Positions 14,793 to 22,431 of a DNA stretch of 39,781 nt are shown piece after piece. Source of the DNA: Candidatus Taylorbacteria bacterium RIFCSPHIGHO2_12_FULL_45_16 (GTDB lineage: Bacteria > Patescibacteriota > Minisyncoccia > Phycocordibacterales > PALSA-1337); NCBI GenBank assembly GCA_001821055.1, contig MHRT01000005.1, positions 1-39,781 on the forward strand. The letters are read 5' to 3'. The translations under genes were made by a program, and so were the position numbers. The notes beneath the pieces were generated by a model. It ran no database searches. It saw only the letters and a list, made by a program, of their open reading frames with translations, and was not told the origin of the DNA. How positions within the stretch are numbered: position 1 is the stretch's first letter; each line of letters opens with the position of its first letter.

Positions 14793-15186
14793 CGCTTGTC
14801 GAGGATCTTCTGTCCATGACACTGAAAAAATGTTTGTTGCCGTTGTCTATTTGTCTGATTATGATTCGTATTCTCTTTTTGTTTTCAAAACGAGTGAATG
14901 TCCATGAATGTATAAATGATGATGCGTTGTTTCTGTTCGGTCCAGAATAATATTTTGAAAATGTTTGAGCCGTTTTAAGTATTGGTATCACTCTTTCAAA
15001 AAGTCTCATCCTGCGCATGCGATCAGATAGTGACCTGGGTTTTCCGTGTTTAAACATAAGATGGTAAAATCCATGGTAATTAAAAACAACCACTTGGCCA
15101 CCAAAAGCGGGGCAGATTGTGGAACTTACTTGATAGTAGATTCTCTTAGCTTCATCAATAAATGTTTGGTTTTCCTTGTCTTGCAT
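14779..15186 (-). CDS. Possible BECR-fold nuclease (barnase/EndoU/colicin/RelE-like)
   Basis: 135 residues. FNYHGFYHLMFKHG (His-containing), then RMRRMRLFERVIPILKTAQ, and a C-terminal WTFTRFENKKRIRIIIRQIDNGNKHFFSV. This order (HL..K, an RL-rich helix, basic strands, then RQ...G..HF.SV) resembles the phage barnase-EndoU-ColicinE5/D-RelE-like nuclease families that are common in Patescibacteria and phages. The assignment is by pattern only. A single gene with no obvious antitoxin beside it. Its promoter has three 11-bp boxes (15193-15236), and an orphan promoter points antisense at its 3' end. The predicted start of transcription coincides with the ATG. Confidence 0.55.
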   Translation of the reverse strand: MQDKENQTFIDEAKRIYYQVSSTICPAFGGQVVVFNYHGFYHLMFKHGKPRSLSDRMRRMRLFERVIPILKTAQTFSKYYSGPNRNNASSFIHSWTFTRFENKKRIRIIIRQIDNGNKHFFSVMDRRSSTSAQAP

Positions 15187-15192
15187 GTCCGA

Positions 15193-15236
15193 ATCCTATC
15201 AAACTAGAATGAAGAAACAATGAAGAAATGATGAAG
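15193..15236 (-). promoter_or_regulatory. Nuclease promoter: three 11-bp-spaced boxes plus extended -10
   Basis: Minus strand CTTCAT at 15236-15231, 15225-15220 and 15214-15209, then exactly 7 nt, then TGATAGGAT (15201-15193). The start would be at about 15186, the A of the ATG, giving a leaderless mRNA. Geometry matches the promoters at 4157-4211 and 10008-10062. Confidence 0.65.
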
Positions 15237-15306
15237 ATTCTATAGTACGCCTAAAAATATAGCCTTTAGACAGATTATCGAGGGTTGGAATGGAAATAAA
15301 CCGAGT

Positions 15307-15335
15307 TTGACTTCATCTATCGCCTTTGCTACTAT
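15307..15335 (+). promoter_or_regulatory. Promoter of rplD-rplW-rplB
   Basis: TTGACT (15307-15312), a 17-nt spacer and TACTAT (15330-15335) preceded by TGC. The leader of about 70 nt contains a short GCTC-GCAA-GGGC hairpin followed by ATTTTTG (about 15351-15367), a weak attenuator-like element. Confidence 0.7.
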
Positions 15336-15410
15336 GTTCCAACACGCTCGCAAGGGCATTTTTGTTTCAAAACTCGTCAAATCCGCCCAAATTAAATTTC
15401 TAACTCTAAC

Positions 15411-16079
15411 ATGGAAGCCCCAATCTATAGTCAGGACGGCAAAACATCAGGGAAAATCACTCTTTCTGAAAGTATCTTCGGCGTGCCATGGAATGCCGAC
15501 TTGGTCCATGAAATCGTCCGTCTCATGAATTCCAATTCCAGGAACGCCATTGCTCACACCAAGACACGCGGTGAAGTGCGTGGCGGAGGCAAAAAGCCTT
15601 GGCAGCAAAAGGGTACCGGCCGGGCTCGTCACGGTTCCAGCCGTTCGCCGATCTGGGTTGGCGGTGGTGTGGCTCATGGTCCGCGCAATGACAAAAATTT
15701 CACCCGCAAGATCAACAAAAAAGCCAAAGTTCGCGCTCTCTACGCTATTCTTTCCAAAAAGTTCAAGGACGGCGAGATCCTCTTTGTTGATTCGATGAAT
15801 ATCACCACGGCCAAGTCCAAGGATGCCAAGAAAATCATTTCTTCTTTGGCCACAATCAAAGGCTATGAGAAGCTTGCAACCAAACCAACCAACGCGGCCA
15901 TGATTACCTTTGACAAGAAGACTGAGGCTCTCTCGAAAAGTTTCCGTAATTTCGGCAATGTGTCCGTGGAAGAATTTCGCAACATCAACCCGGTCTCAAT
16001 TCTCAATCATTCGTATCTGATCGTGACCAATCCAGAGGTATCGTTGAAGATGCTATCAGCTAAAATCAAGAGCGAATAA
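15411..16079 (+). CDS. rplD: 50S ribosomal protein L4
   Basis: 222 residues, normal length. It carries the L4 hallmark loop RGEVRGGGKKPWQQKGTGRARHGSSRSPIWVGGGVAHGP, which lines the exit tunnel, and the C-terminal YLIVTNPEVSLKML. L4 is an assembly protein and, in E. coli, represses the S10 operon; whether it does so here is unknown. It is the first gene of a separate transcription unit, cut off from rpsJ-rplC by two inserted genes. Confidence 0.96.
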   Translation: MEAPIYSQDGKTSGKITLSESIFGVPWNADLVHEIVRLMNSNSRNAIAHTKTRGEVRGGGKKPWQQKGTGRARHGSSRSPIWVGGGVAHGPRNDKNFTRKINKKAKVRALYAILSKKFKDGEILFVDSMNITTAKSKDAKKIISSLATIKGYEKLATKPTNAAMITFDKKTEALSKSFRNFGNVSVEEFRNINPVSILNHSYLIVTNPEVSLKMLSAKIKSE

Positions 16080-16095
16080 TTTTAAATTACAAAAT

Positions 16096-16557
16096 ATGGC
16101 ATTATTCTGGTCAAAAAAATCAAAAGCCGAAAAGATCTACGACAACAAGCCTATTGGAGTGGCCAAAAATTCTTCGCCAAAGACGGCAAAACCAGTCAAT
16201 CTCGGCAAATCAACCCCGACTGTTTCAAAAGAAGTTGCCGTTGCCAAGAAAAATGTCCCAGCTTTTCCGATCGGATCATTTTCCGGAGCCGCGGATGCTA
16301 TTATCCGTCCGCGTATCACCGAAAAATCTGGCGTCTTGAGCCAAATAGGCACATATACATTTGAAGTCACAAAAGGCGCCAACAAGAGTTCAATTGCCCG
16401 AGCGGTAAAGACCATGTACAAAGTCACTCCAGTCAAAGTCGCCATTTCGAATAATCCCGCCAAGAATGTCTTTGTCCGTGGTCGTCATGGGGTGGTCCCG
16501 GGAATCCGTAAGGCCCTGGTTACCTTGAAGAAGGGAGATAAGATAGATTTTGTTTAA
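16096..16557 (+). CDS. rplW: 50S ribosomal protein L23 with N-terminal extension
   Basis: 153 residues. The L23 core starts near residue 68 (IIRPRITEKSG, then YTFEVTKGANKSSIARAVKTMYKV). The first 65 residues are a Lys/Pro/Val-rich extension; typical L23 is about 95-100 residues. L23 lies at the tunnel exit and binds trigger factor and SRP. It starts 16 bp after rplD. Confidence 0.94.
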   Translation: MALFWSKKSKAEKIYDNKPIGVAKNSSPKTAKPVNLGKSTPTVSKEVAVAKKNVPAFPIGSFSGAADAIIRPRITEKSGVLSQIGTYTFEVTKGANKSSIARAVKTMYKVTPVKVAISNNPAKNVFVRGRHGVVPGIRKALVTLKKGDKIDFV

Positions 16558-16597
16558 TTGTTAAATAGTGGAATAGTTAAATCGTAGAATTAATATC

Positions 16598-17455
16598 ATG
16601 AAATCATTTCGCCCAACATCAAAATCACGCCGACACATGACGGTCTTGCCATTCAAGGAATACTTGACTGCTTCGGAGCCTCACAAGGCCCTGACCGGCG
16701 GCTGGAAGCGCGACATGGGACGCAATGCCTTTGGTCGCATCACCGTTCGCCACAAGGGCGGAGGCCACAAGAAGCTCTATCGCGACATTGATTTTATGTA
16801 TGACAAAAAGGACATGATGGCCACAGTCAAGACGGTCGAATACGATCCCTTCCGCACCGGCTACATCGGTATCGTCAACTACAAAGATGGCACCAAACGC
16901 TATGTTCTCCTGCCAAAGACCATGAAAGTTGGCAACTCATTTATCGTTTCCGAAACGGCTCCGATCCAGACCGGCAATCGCCTGCCTTTGAAAAATATTC
17001 CAGTCGGTACTTTTATTTATAATATTGAAATCAAGCCGGGTTCCGGATCCAAGCTGGTCCGTTCTGCCGGCTCATTTGCTCAAGTAGTCGCCAACGACGC
17101 TGGATATACGCACATCAAGATGCCTTCGACGGAAGTTCGCAAAGTTCACGAGAACGCTTGGGCATCAGTCGGCGCGGTTTCCAATGAAGAAAATCGCCTA
17201 GTCAATATCGGCAAAGCTGGTCGCACGCGCTGGATGGGCATTCGTCCGACAGTCCGCGGTACCGCCCAGAACCCGGTTGACCACCCATATGGTGGAGGTG
17301 AACAACGTCAAGGCAGGGGTCTGCGCCGTCTCAAGACTCGCTGGGGCAAGCCAGCAGGTAAAGGTCAGAAGACTCGCACTCCGAAAAAGTATTCCAATGT
17401 CTTCATCGTTTCCCGCCGCCAAGTTGGCAAGAAGAAGAGTGTAGCGGTGCAGTAG
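16598..17455 (+). CDS. rplB: 50S ribosomal protein L2
   Basis: 285 residues, normal length, with GRNAFGRITVRHKGGGHKKLYR and the C-terminal block TVRGTAQNPVDHPYGGGEQ. The His corresponding to E. coli H229, important for peptidyl transfer, is kept; the following His is Tyr. L2 is required for subunit joining. It is the last gene of the rplD unit and is followed by a terminator instead of rpsS. Confidence 0.97.
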   Translation: MKSFRPTSKSRRHMTVLPFKEYLTASEPHKALTGGWKRDMGRNAFGRITVRHKGGGHKKLYRDIDFMYDKKDMMATVKTVEYDPFRTGYIGIVNYKDGTKRYVLLPKTMKVGNSFIVSETAPIQTGNRLPLKNIPVGTFIYNIEIKPGSGSKLVRSAGSFAQVVANDAGYTHIKMPSTEVRKVHENAWASVGAVSNEENRLVNIGKAGRTRWMGIRPTVRGTAQNPVDHPYGGGEQRQGRGLRRLKTRWGKPAGKGQKTRTPKKYSNVFIVSRRQVGKKKSVAVQ

Positions 17456-17476
17456 GGTTGTATTTCATCATCAACA

Positions 17477-17503
17477 AAAAGCCGGACAATGTGCCGGCTT
17501 TTG
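17477..17503 (+). terminator. Terminator after rplB
   Basis: 9-bp perfect stem (17477-17485 with 17494-17502) with 8-nt loop and terminal TTTT, 22 bp after the rplB stop. Confidence 0.8.
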
Positions 17504-17508
17504 TGTTC

Positions 17509-17536
17509 TTGACACATCCGAAATTATGAGTAGTGT
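17509..17536 (+). promoter_or_regulatory. Promoter of the aminotransferase gene
   Basis: TTGACA (17509-17514), a 16-nt spacer and TAGTGT (17531-17536). Good -35, moderate -10, directly after the rplB terminator. Confidence 0.5.
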
Positions 17537-17610
17537 TATACAAGAACTCAAGAAATAGCCAGCTTGTTGTTCCAAACAATACAAAGGCTACTTACAATCG
17601 AAGGACATTT

Positions 17611-18825
17611 GTGGCTAGGAAATCATTACTACTACCTGCTGGAGAAAATCTATTTCAGCGCGTCAAGAAACAATCATTGGCTGCCCAACAGGCAGGCATC
17701 GAACTCATCAAGCTATCGATTGGCCAACCTTCAGGCCCGGCCATCGAGGAAGCATGTTCAGCTACTGCTATTGCAGTTATGTCGCGCGAAGAAAACATGC
17801 ACGAGTATCAGGACAACGATTGTCCCGGCGTGCCAAACTTCGCCAAGCGCTTCGTGCAAGCACATGTGAAGACTGATCTGAAGTTATTGGATGGGACAGT
17901 TGAGTATCTGCCGATTCCAGGCATCAAGCCAATGCTTCACGTTCTTGTGGAGGCTCTTGGCACATGGGAATCAGGTCGCACTGCCCGAGTCTTCACTATG
18001 ACAAAGCCAGGCTACCCAACGCCGGCGGATGCTTGCAAACCGATCAAAGGAATCAAGCAGGTCCATCTTCCAATGGATCCGGCATGTGGGTTTTTATTCA
18101 ATATCCATGATGCGGAAATTCAGGCCCTCGGTGAACTTGCTGAAGGTGACATGATTATGTTGAACTTCCCGCACAATCCGACGGGAATCGTGGCGACTGA
18201 TTTATTTCTGCCTTATCTTTGCGCTTACTGCGCCAAGAAAGGAGTACGGATTTTCAATGATGCAGCATACTCCATTTTGTCTCACACGCACAATGCAGCA
18301 ACACTGACTGATGTCGCTTCGCGTTTTCCGTGCCTGAATTGGATCGAAGCGTTCTCGGCATCAAAGGCCGGTAATTTTACTGGTTGGCGTGTCGGTGCGA
18401 TGGTTGGGTCTCCAGAATTCATTGGTGATATCAAACGCATCAAAGGGAACACAGACAGCGGCTTTACGGCATTCTCTGCTGCTGGCATCCTGCATCTCTT
18501 TGAAAATCATCGTGACAAGATCGAAGCGGTACGGGAATTGTATGATTCTCGGATCAAGCTTGTCATTCGGAACCTGATTGATTGTGGCATGCGTCTCGCC
18601 GTCGAGCCGGAAGCGGGATTCTTCCTGCTGTTTAATTGCCCGAAGAAAGCTTTCGGGCAGGAAATCAACGACGCGGAGCAGTTCAATGCCTTAATGATCC
18701 AGAATACCGGTATCGTCGGCGTGCCGTTCGGTAAATGGATTCGTTACGCCATCTGCGCAGCTGATGTACATGCTCTGCGCGATGAGATCCGCAGAGCTTT
18801 TGAAAAAGCCGAGGTGTCCTACTGA
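17611..18825 (+). CDS. Class I/II aminotransferase, possibly LL-diaminopimelate aminotransferase
   Basis: 404 residues from the GTG at 17611, chosen because GAAGGA lies 5 nt upstream; the frame is open to 17533. Fold-type I PLP enzyme: NFPHNPTG (N189), FNDAAYS (D217, Y220), the PLP lysine K252 in FSASKAGNFTGWRVG, and a C-terminal Arg in KWIRYAI. Because lysA and a dapB-like gene follow, I infer the DapL reaction (tetrahydrodipicolinate to LL-diaminopimelate), but substrate cannot be read from the sequence. It has its own promoter and terminator. The GTG start with a clear ribosome site is unlike the surrounding ribosomal genes and hints at transfer. Confidence 0.85.
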   Translation: MARKSLLLPAGENLFQRVKKQSLAAQQAGIELIKLSIGQPSGPAIEEACSATAIAVMSREENMHEYQDNDCPGVPNFAKRFVQAHVKTDLKLLDGTVEYLPIPGIKPMLHVLVEALGTWESGRTARVFTMTKPGYPTPADACKPIKGIKQVHLPMDPACGFLFNIHDAEIQALGELAEGDMIMLNFPHNPTGIVATDLFLPYLCAYCAKKGVRIFNDAAYSILSHTHNAATLTDVASRFPCLNWIEAFSASKAGNFTGWRVGAMVGSPEFIGDIKRIKGNTDSGFTAFSAAGILHLFENHRDKIEAVRELYDSRIKLVIRNLIDCGMRLAVEPEAGFFLLFNCPKKAFGQEINDAEQFNALMIQNTGIVGVPFGKWIRYAICAADVHALRDEIRRAFEKAEVSY

Positions 18826-18850
18826 TCCTTCTTTCTCCACAAGCCATAGT

Positions 18851-18890
18851 AACCGCCTTGCATCGTCGTATGCGAGCGCGGTTTTTTTAT
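18851..18890 (+). terminator. Terminator of the aminotransferase gene
   Basis: Stem AACCGC/GCGGTT (18851-18856 with 18878-18883), continued by a 7-bp inner stem (18857-18863 with 18870-18876) and a 6-nt loop, then seven T. Confidence 0.85.
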
Positions 18891-18898
18891 TCTTGTTC

Positions 18899-18927
18899 TT
18901 GACATTCTCTATGTTTATCAGTAATCT
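18899..18927 (+). promoter_or_regulatory. lysA promoter
   Basis: TTGACA (18899-18904), a 17-nt spacer and TAATCT (18922-18927), about 85 bp before the lysA GTG. Confidence 0.65.
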
Positions 18928-19012
18928 TCGAACCAGACACAGAGTGCCAGCAGTCTTTGCGTCGGTCTTTTCCAACTAAAACTGCGAAACAATCTAACTA
19001 GGGAGGCATACC

Positions 19013-20302
19013 GTGCCAATCTTGAAATCATTCAGCGATCGACTACATCCAGCTCTTCCGGCTATCATCAAAAAGTTCGGCACCCCATTTCTCATCTACG
19101 ATGAAGAGGGGATTCGAGATAGTTTGCGCCGGTTGAAACGCGCATTCTCAGCACATCTCATTCCATTCCAAGAGTTCTATGCGGTGAAAGCTCTGCCGAA
19201 GCCAGACATCATGGATATCATTCACAGCGAAGGCTGCGGCTTTGATTGCAGTTCGATACCGGAATTGCGCTTGGCCCGAGCTGCCGGCGCGAAACCGGAG
19301 AATATCATCTTCACTTCCAACAATACGGCGCCTGAAGAATTCGAGGAGGCGCTTGCCAATGGCGGGTGCATCCTCAATCTTGATGATGAAATATTCGTCG
19401 ACGAGATACCGGGACCGTTCCCTGAACTCATCTGTTTCCGCGTTCATCCGGGCAACCGTCATCCTGCTCCGGATCAGCAGAATAAGGTGGATGTCAGTTC
19501 AAAGTATGGCGTACCTTTCGAGCGAATCATTGAGGTCTTCAGGAAAGCCGAGATCAAGGGTGCCAAACGGTTCGGCATTCATGGAATGTTCTTCTCCAAT
19601 GATCTCGACTACCAACATTTGGTAGGCAGTGTTCGTCTACTTCTTGAACTTGCTGGTCAAATTTGGAGAGAGCTTCGTATTTCGCTTGAGTTTCTCGATT
19701 TTGGCGGCGGCATGGGTATTCCGTACCGTCCGACTGATCGCGAATTCGACGTTGAATCGTTTGCCTTTGAATGCGGCAAACTTCTCGGCAAGTTCCGACA
19801 TGATTACGGATTTGTTCCGAAGTTGTATGCAGAAAGTGGACGCTGGGTCACAGGAACACACGGAGTGCTCATCAATCGGGCCATGAACCGATATCGGAAG
19901 TACAGCGAATTCATTGGTGTCCAAGTGGCCATGCCGGCTTTGATGCGGGTTGCTATCTATTCGACGGCCTATCATCAGTGCAGTGTTCTTGATCCTAACG
20001 GGATTCCACGGGAAGGTCAGAGGGGTAAATTCACTGTTGCTGGATCGATATGTGAAGGTTGTGACGTCCTCGCCCGGGACATGGAGATGGCGGTAGCCTA
20101 TGAAGGGGATCTCATTCAAACTGACGATTGTGGAGCTCATGCGATCGCCATGGCCTTCAATTACAACGGCCGGTGTCGTCCTCAGGAGCTTTTGTGGAAG
20201 ATGCACAGTATTGTTCGCCGGATCTGTCGTGCGGAAACGTACGATGATCTCGACATGCGTCATCGTGGCCTCTGTAGCGATGAGCACGTTCTTCATCTCT
20301 GA
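19013..20302 (+). CDS. lysA: Diaminopimelate decarboxylase-family enzyme
   Basis: 429 residues, fold-type III PLP decarboxylase. The PLP lysine is K59 in FYAVKALPKPDI; further motifs are CGFDCSSIPELRLA, FRVHPG, GIHGMFFSN, FLDFGGGMGIPY, YAESGRWVTG, and the active-site Cys in ICEGCDVLARD near 345. It should convert meso-diaminopimelate to lysine; related enzymes act on other diamino acids or carboxy-polyamines. The GTG start has a strong GGGAGG site 6 nt upstream. It is monocistronic between a promoter and a terminator. Lysine synthesis is rare in Patescibacteria, so this is probably an acquired function. Confidence 0.88.
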   Translation: MPILKSFSDRLHPALPAIIKKFGTPFLIYDEEGIRDSLRRLKRAFSAHLIPFQEFYAVKALPKPDIMDIIHSEGCGFDCSSIPELRLARAAGAKPENIIFTSNNTAPEEFEEALANGGCILNLDDEIFVDEIPGPFPELICFRVHPGNRHPAPDQQNKVDVSSKYGVPFERIIEVFRKAEIKGAKRFGIHGMFFSNDLDYQHLVGSVRLLLELAGQIWRELRISLEFLDFGGGMGIPYRPTDREFDVESFAFECGKLLGKFRHDYGFVPKLYAESGRWVTGTHGVLINRAMNRYRKYSEFIGVQVAMPALMRVAIYSTAYHQCSVLDPNGIPREGQRGKFTVAGSICEGCDVLARDMEMAVAYEGDLIQTDDCGAHAIAMAFNYNGRCRPQELLWKMHSIVRRICRAETYDDLDMRHRGLCSDEHVLHL

Positions 20303-20326
20303 TTATTCTTCAATTTTCCCAACAAT

Positions 20327-20355
20327 GCGGTGCAGCAATGCACCGCGGTTTTAAT
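20327..20355 (+). terminator. Terminator of lysA
   Basis: Perfect 8-bp GCGGTGCA/TGCACCGC stem with a GCAA tetraloop (20327-20346), then GG and TTTTAATTT. Confidence 0.85.
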
Positions 20356-20383
20356 TTGACAAATTTTCACGTAAGAGTAATAT
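20356..20383 (+). promoter_or_regulatory. Promoter of the dapB-like gene
   Basis: TTGACA (20356-20361), a 16-nt spacer and TAATAT (20378-20383), overlapping the end of the lysA terminator. Confidence 0.7.
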
Positions 20384-20431
20384 CGGAACCTGAACAGCAG
20401 TAAACAAAAAACAGTATTGAAAGCATAAATT

Positions 20432-21175
20432 ATGAGCACAACAAGTCATTTGATCATTGCCGGTCGGATCGGGACGGATGAGACAGGGAAGAAAAGGGGT
20501 GAAATGGCTCGGGAACTGTGCGAAATGTGTATTGGAGAACAGCTTCCTCACACACGCGTCGACGGTGCCCCCTTCACGTTTACTGATTTTCCGTTAAATT
20601 CCCACGTACTTTACTTGGGCAATTCTCCCGGGTTTCCACTGGTCCTCGAAGAATGTCAGAAACGCAACTTTCCACTCATTATCGCCTCGTCGGACTCAAA
20701 GATTGAAGTCCCGGCGGATGTGACGATTCCCGTCATCAAAGCCAAGAATCTCGGCCTGCTCATTCTCGCCCTGTTCGAGGTCTTGCCGCGACTTGGTCAG
20801 ATCGCCCAGAGTCTTGGTGCCAGATCATTGTGCGCCGAAGCTCACCAACAGGACAAGACATCTCCTCCAGGTACGATGCTGAAGATTGCTGCGATGTTTG
20901 GCATTCCGCAGGAGCTAGTTGGCTCCTTGAGAAATAATCTTCTCGCGGAGTTGCTTCTCGACATCCCATCGTCAAATACAAACGCTTTTGGGCACCATGT
21001 TTTGGTGTCAGAAGCACTCGGGGTCAGGATGAAGATTGAATTCCAAACTCTCGGCCGATCGGCGTATTTCTATGGTCTTCAGTTGATCCGCGGGGAAATC
21101 GAAAAACGCGGACCGCAGTTGCTTGCTGGAATTTATGAAGCCCACAAGCTCGTCTTTCCACCGGATCTGGTTTGA
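20432..21175 (+). CDS. dapB: Divergent 4-hydroxy-tetrahydrodipicolinate reductase (DapB-like)
   Basis: 247 residues. The C-terminal half has the DapB signature in altered form: EAHQQDKTSPPGTML, with catalytic H138 and K142 and PPGT (145-148) for the usual PSGT. It is preceded by IPVIKAKNLGLLILALFEVLP, corresponding to the family N.S.G helix. The N-terminal Rossmann motif (IIAGRIG...GEM) is weakly conserved, so cofactor use is uncertain. With the aminotransferase and LysA upstream it would supply tetrahydrodipicolinate. dapA and dapF are not in the window. It is a separate transcription unit. Confidence 0.75.
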   Translation: MSTTSHLIIAGRIGTDETGKKRGEMARELCEMCIGEQLPHTRVDGAPFTFTDFPLNSHVLYLGNSPGFPLVLEECQKRNFPLIIASSDSKIEVPADVTIPVIKAKNLGLLILALFEVLPRLGQIAQSLGARSLCAEAHQQDKTSPPGTMLKIAAMFGIPQELVGSLRNNLLAELLLDIPSSNTNAFGHHVLVSEALGVRMKIEFQTLGRSAYFYGLQLIRGEIEKRGPQLLAGIYEAHKLVFPPDLV

Positions 21176-21332
21176 CAGAGATAGATTGGTGACACTTTCT
21201 CACTGGACGTTGAGCTCGCAACTTCGTGTCATGAAAACGTCAGACTGGCTTCATAATTGAAGGTGGCCTTCGAGGAAGTCCGTTCGTTCAAGCAAATGAC
21301 GGTCGCTTGATCCTGTATAGTGAATTCGCTTA

Positions 21333-21371
21333 ATCGAGAGTTGCACAGTCAAGTAGCTCTCGATTTCTTTT
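21333..21371 (+). terminator. Terminator downstream of the dapB-like gene
   Basis: Perfect 8-bp stem ATCGAGAG/CTCTCGAT (21333-21340 with 21357-21364), 16-nt loop, then a T-rich tract (TTCTTTT). It lies 158 bp after the stop, so the mRNA has a long 3' UTR. Confidence 0.65.
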
Positions 21372-21393
21372 ATTAAATAATTCTGTAACCCAT

Positions 21394-21401
21394 GCTATAC
21401 T
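21394..21401 (+). promoter_or_regulatory. Extended -10 promoter of a micropeptide
   Basis: TGC-TATACT with -10 hexamer 21396-21401. The -35 is weak (TTAAAT at 21373-21378, 17-nt spacer). Predicted start at 21408, one base before the ATG. Confidence 0.5.
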
Positions 21402-21408
21402 ATTTCCT

Positions 21409-21492
21409 ATGTTCAAATTCTTCGTAGAAGCAACCAAGAAAATATTTGACAAAATCGCCACGATCATTGTCACCGGACAAATAATCGGCTAG
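21409..21492 (+). CDS. 27-residue amphipathic micropeptide
   Basis: ATG 21409 to TAG 21490-21492. The peptide starts MFKFFVEATKKIFDKIATII and ends VTGQIIG: alternating charged and hydrophobic residues compatible with a membrane-active amphipathic helix. Evidence for reality is the good extended -10 exactly placed for a leaderless mRNA and the clean position between a terminator and the convergent kinase gene. Small toxic or signalling peptides look like this, but no family is recognised and such a short frame can arise by chance. Confidence 0.4.
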   Translation: MFKFFVEATKKIFDKIATIIVTGQIIG

Positions 21493-21540
21493 TCAAGTTT
21501 TGTGCAGTTTTATGGGTCACCGTAAATTTTTTCCTGAAAT

Positions 21541-22368
21541 TTACTTGACTGTCTTTAGAATGATAGTGAACGTTGCACCCTTTCCTATCCCCTCTGAATG
21601 TACGTCAAGGTTGCCTTTGTGCCTGCGAACGATGGCTTGCGCCAGATAGAGGCCGACGCCGAAACCTTCTGTATCGGCGACGCGGGCATTTTCCGCGCGG
21701 AAGAATTTACTGAATAAGCGCGATATGTCCTTTTTGTCAATTCCAATACCATGATCTGTCACTGATATGATTGCCTCGCGTCCGGTTTTTTGTAAGATCA
21801 TGCTGACATCTTGACCCGGCGAAGTATATAAAAGAGCGTTTTCAAGCAGTGTCTGCAGGACGAACTCCAGGCGTGAAGGATCTACCTTCACATAGATATC
21901 GTCTATCGGACATTGTGCAGAGAAGAAAATATTTTTCTCGTGAAAGTCGCCTTTGAATGAATCACCGACGGTACGAACAAGCGAGCAAAGAGATATCCGT
22001 TCGAAGGTGTATGTGGCTACGGCTGTGTTGTCGGAATCAGTCAATTCGATAAGAGTGCCGGTTAGTTTTATCAACTTCTCGTTTGATCGTTGGATATCTT
22101 GCAGGCTTTGTTTTTTATAGGGATCGTTTTCATTTTTAACCAACTCATCGGCCGACCATTTGACATGAGTCAACGGGGTGCGGAATTTGTGGGCAATAAT
22201 GGTGATGAATTCGTATTTGAGAGACTCGTTTTTTCCAATTTTTTTGATCAAATAGTAGATTACAAGTGCAAAAAATATCAAAACCAAAATTCCAAAAATA
22301 ATCGCCGCTAGACTATTCTCTATGGAGACGGAAAAAGGGAGTAGATGAATCAGTTGTTTGTAATCCAT
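21541..22368 (-). CDS. Orphan membrane histidine kinase
   Basis: 275 residues from the ATG at 22368 (a TTG at 22380 would add four). One membrane segment at about 19-41, HisKA with phosphoacceptor H60 in IIAHKFRTPLTHVKW, N box LLENALLYT, G1 DHGIGI, F box FSKFFR, and G2 GFGVGLYL. There is no sensor domain outside the membrane. No response regulator gene is adjacent, so its partner is elsewhere or is the regulator at 10081-10752. It is divergent from the MFS transporter; their extended -10 elements lie 20 bp apart. Confidence 0.92.
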   Translation of the reverse strand: MDYKQLIHLLPFSVSIENSLAAIIFGILVLIFFALVIYYLIKKIGKNESLKYEFITIIAHKFRTPLTHVKWSADELVKNENDPYKKQSLQDIQRSNEKLIKLTGTLIELTDSDNTAVATYTFERISLCSLVRTVGDSFKGDFHEKNIFFSAQCPIDDIYVKVDPSRLEFVLQTLLENALLYTSPGQDVSMILQKTGREAIISVTDHGIGIDKKDISRLFSKFFRAENARVADTEGFGVGLYLAQAIVRRHKGNLDVHSEGIGKGATFTIILKTVK

Positions 22369-22394
22369 GATACCAGGCAAGTGCTGGGACTAGT

Positions 22395-22425
22395 ATTATA
22401 ACATAGAATATTTTTATGTTATCAT
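22395..22425. promoter_or_regulatory. Divergent extended -10 promoters (kinase and MFS)
   Basis: Minus strand TGT-TATAAT (-10 at 22400-22395) for the kinase, plus strand TGT-TATCAT (-10 at 22420-22425) for the MFS gene. The MFS start is predicted at 22432, exactly its ATG. Neither has a good -35. Confidence 0.6.
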
Positions 22426-22431
22426 TGAATT

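Noticed and set aside
21522-21544. 8-bp inverted repeat GTAAATTT/AAATTTAC at the end of the orphan kinase gene
   Set aside because: AT-only stem with no T-run after it on either strand; not a credible terminator.
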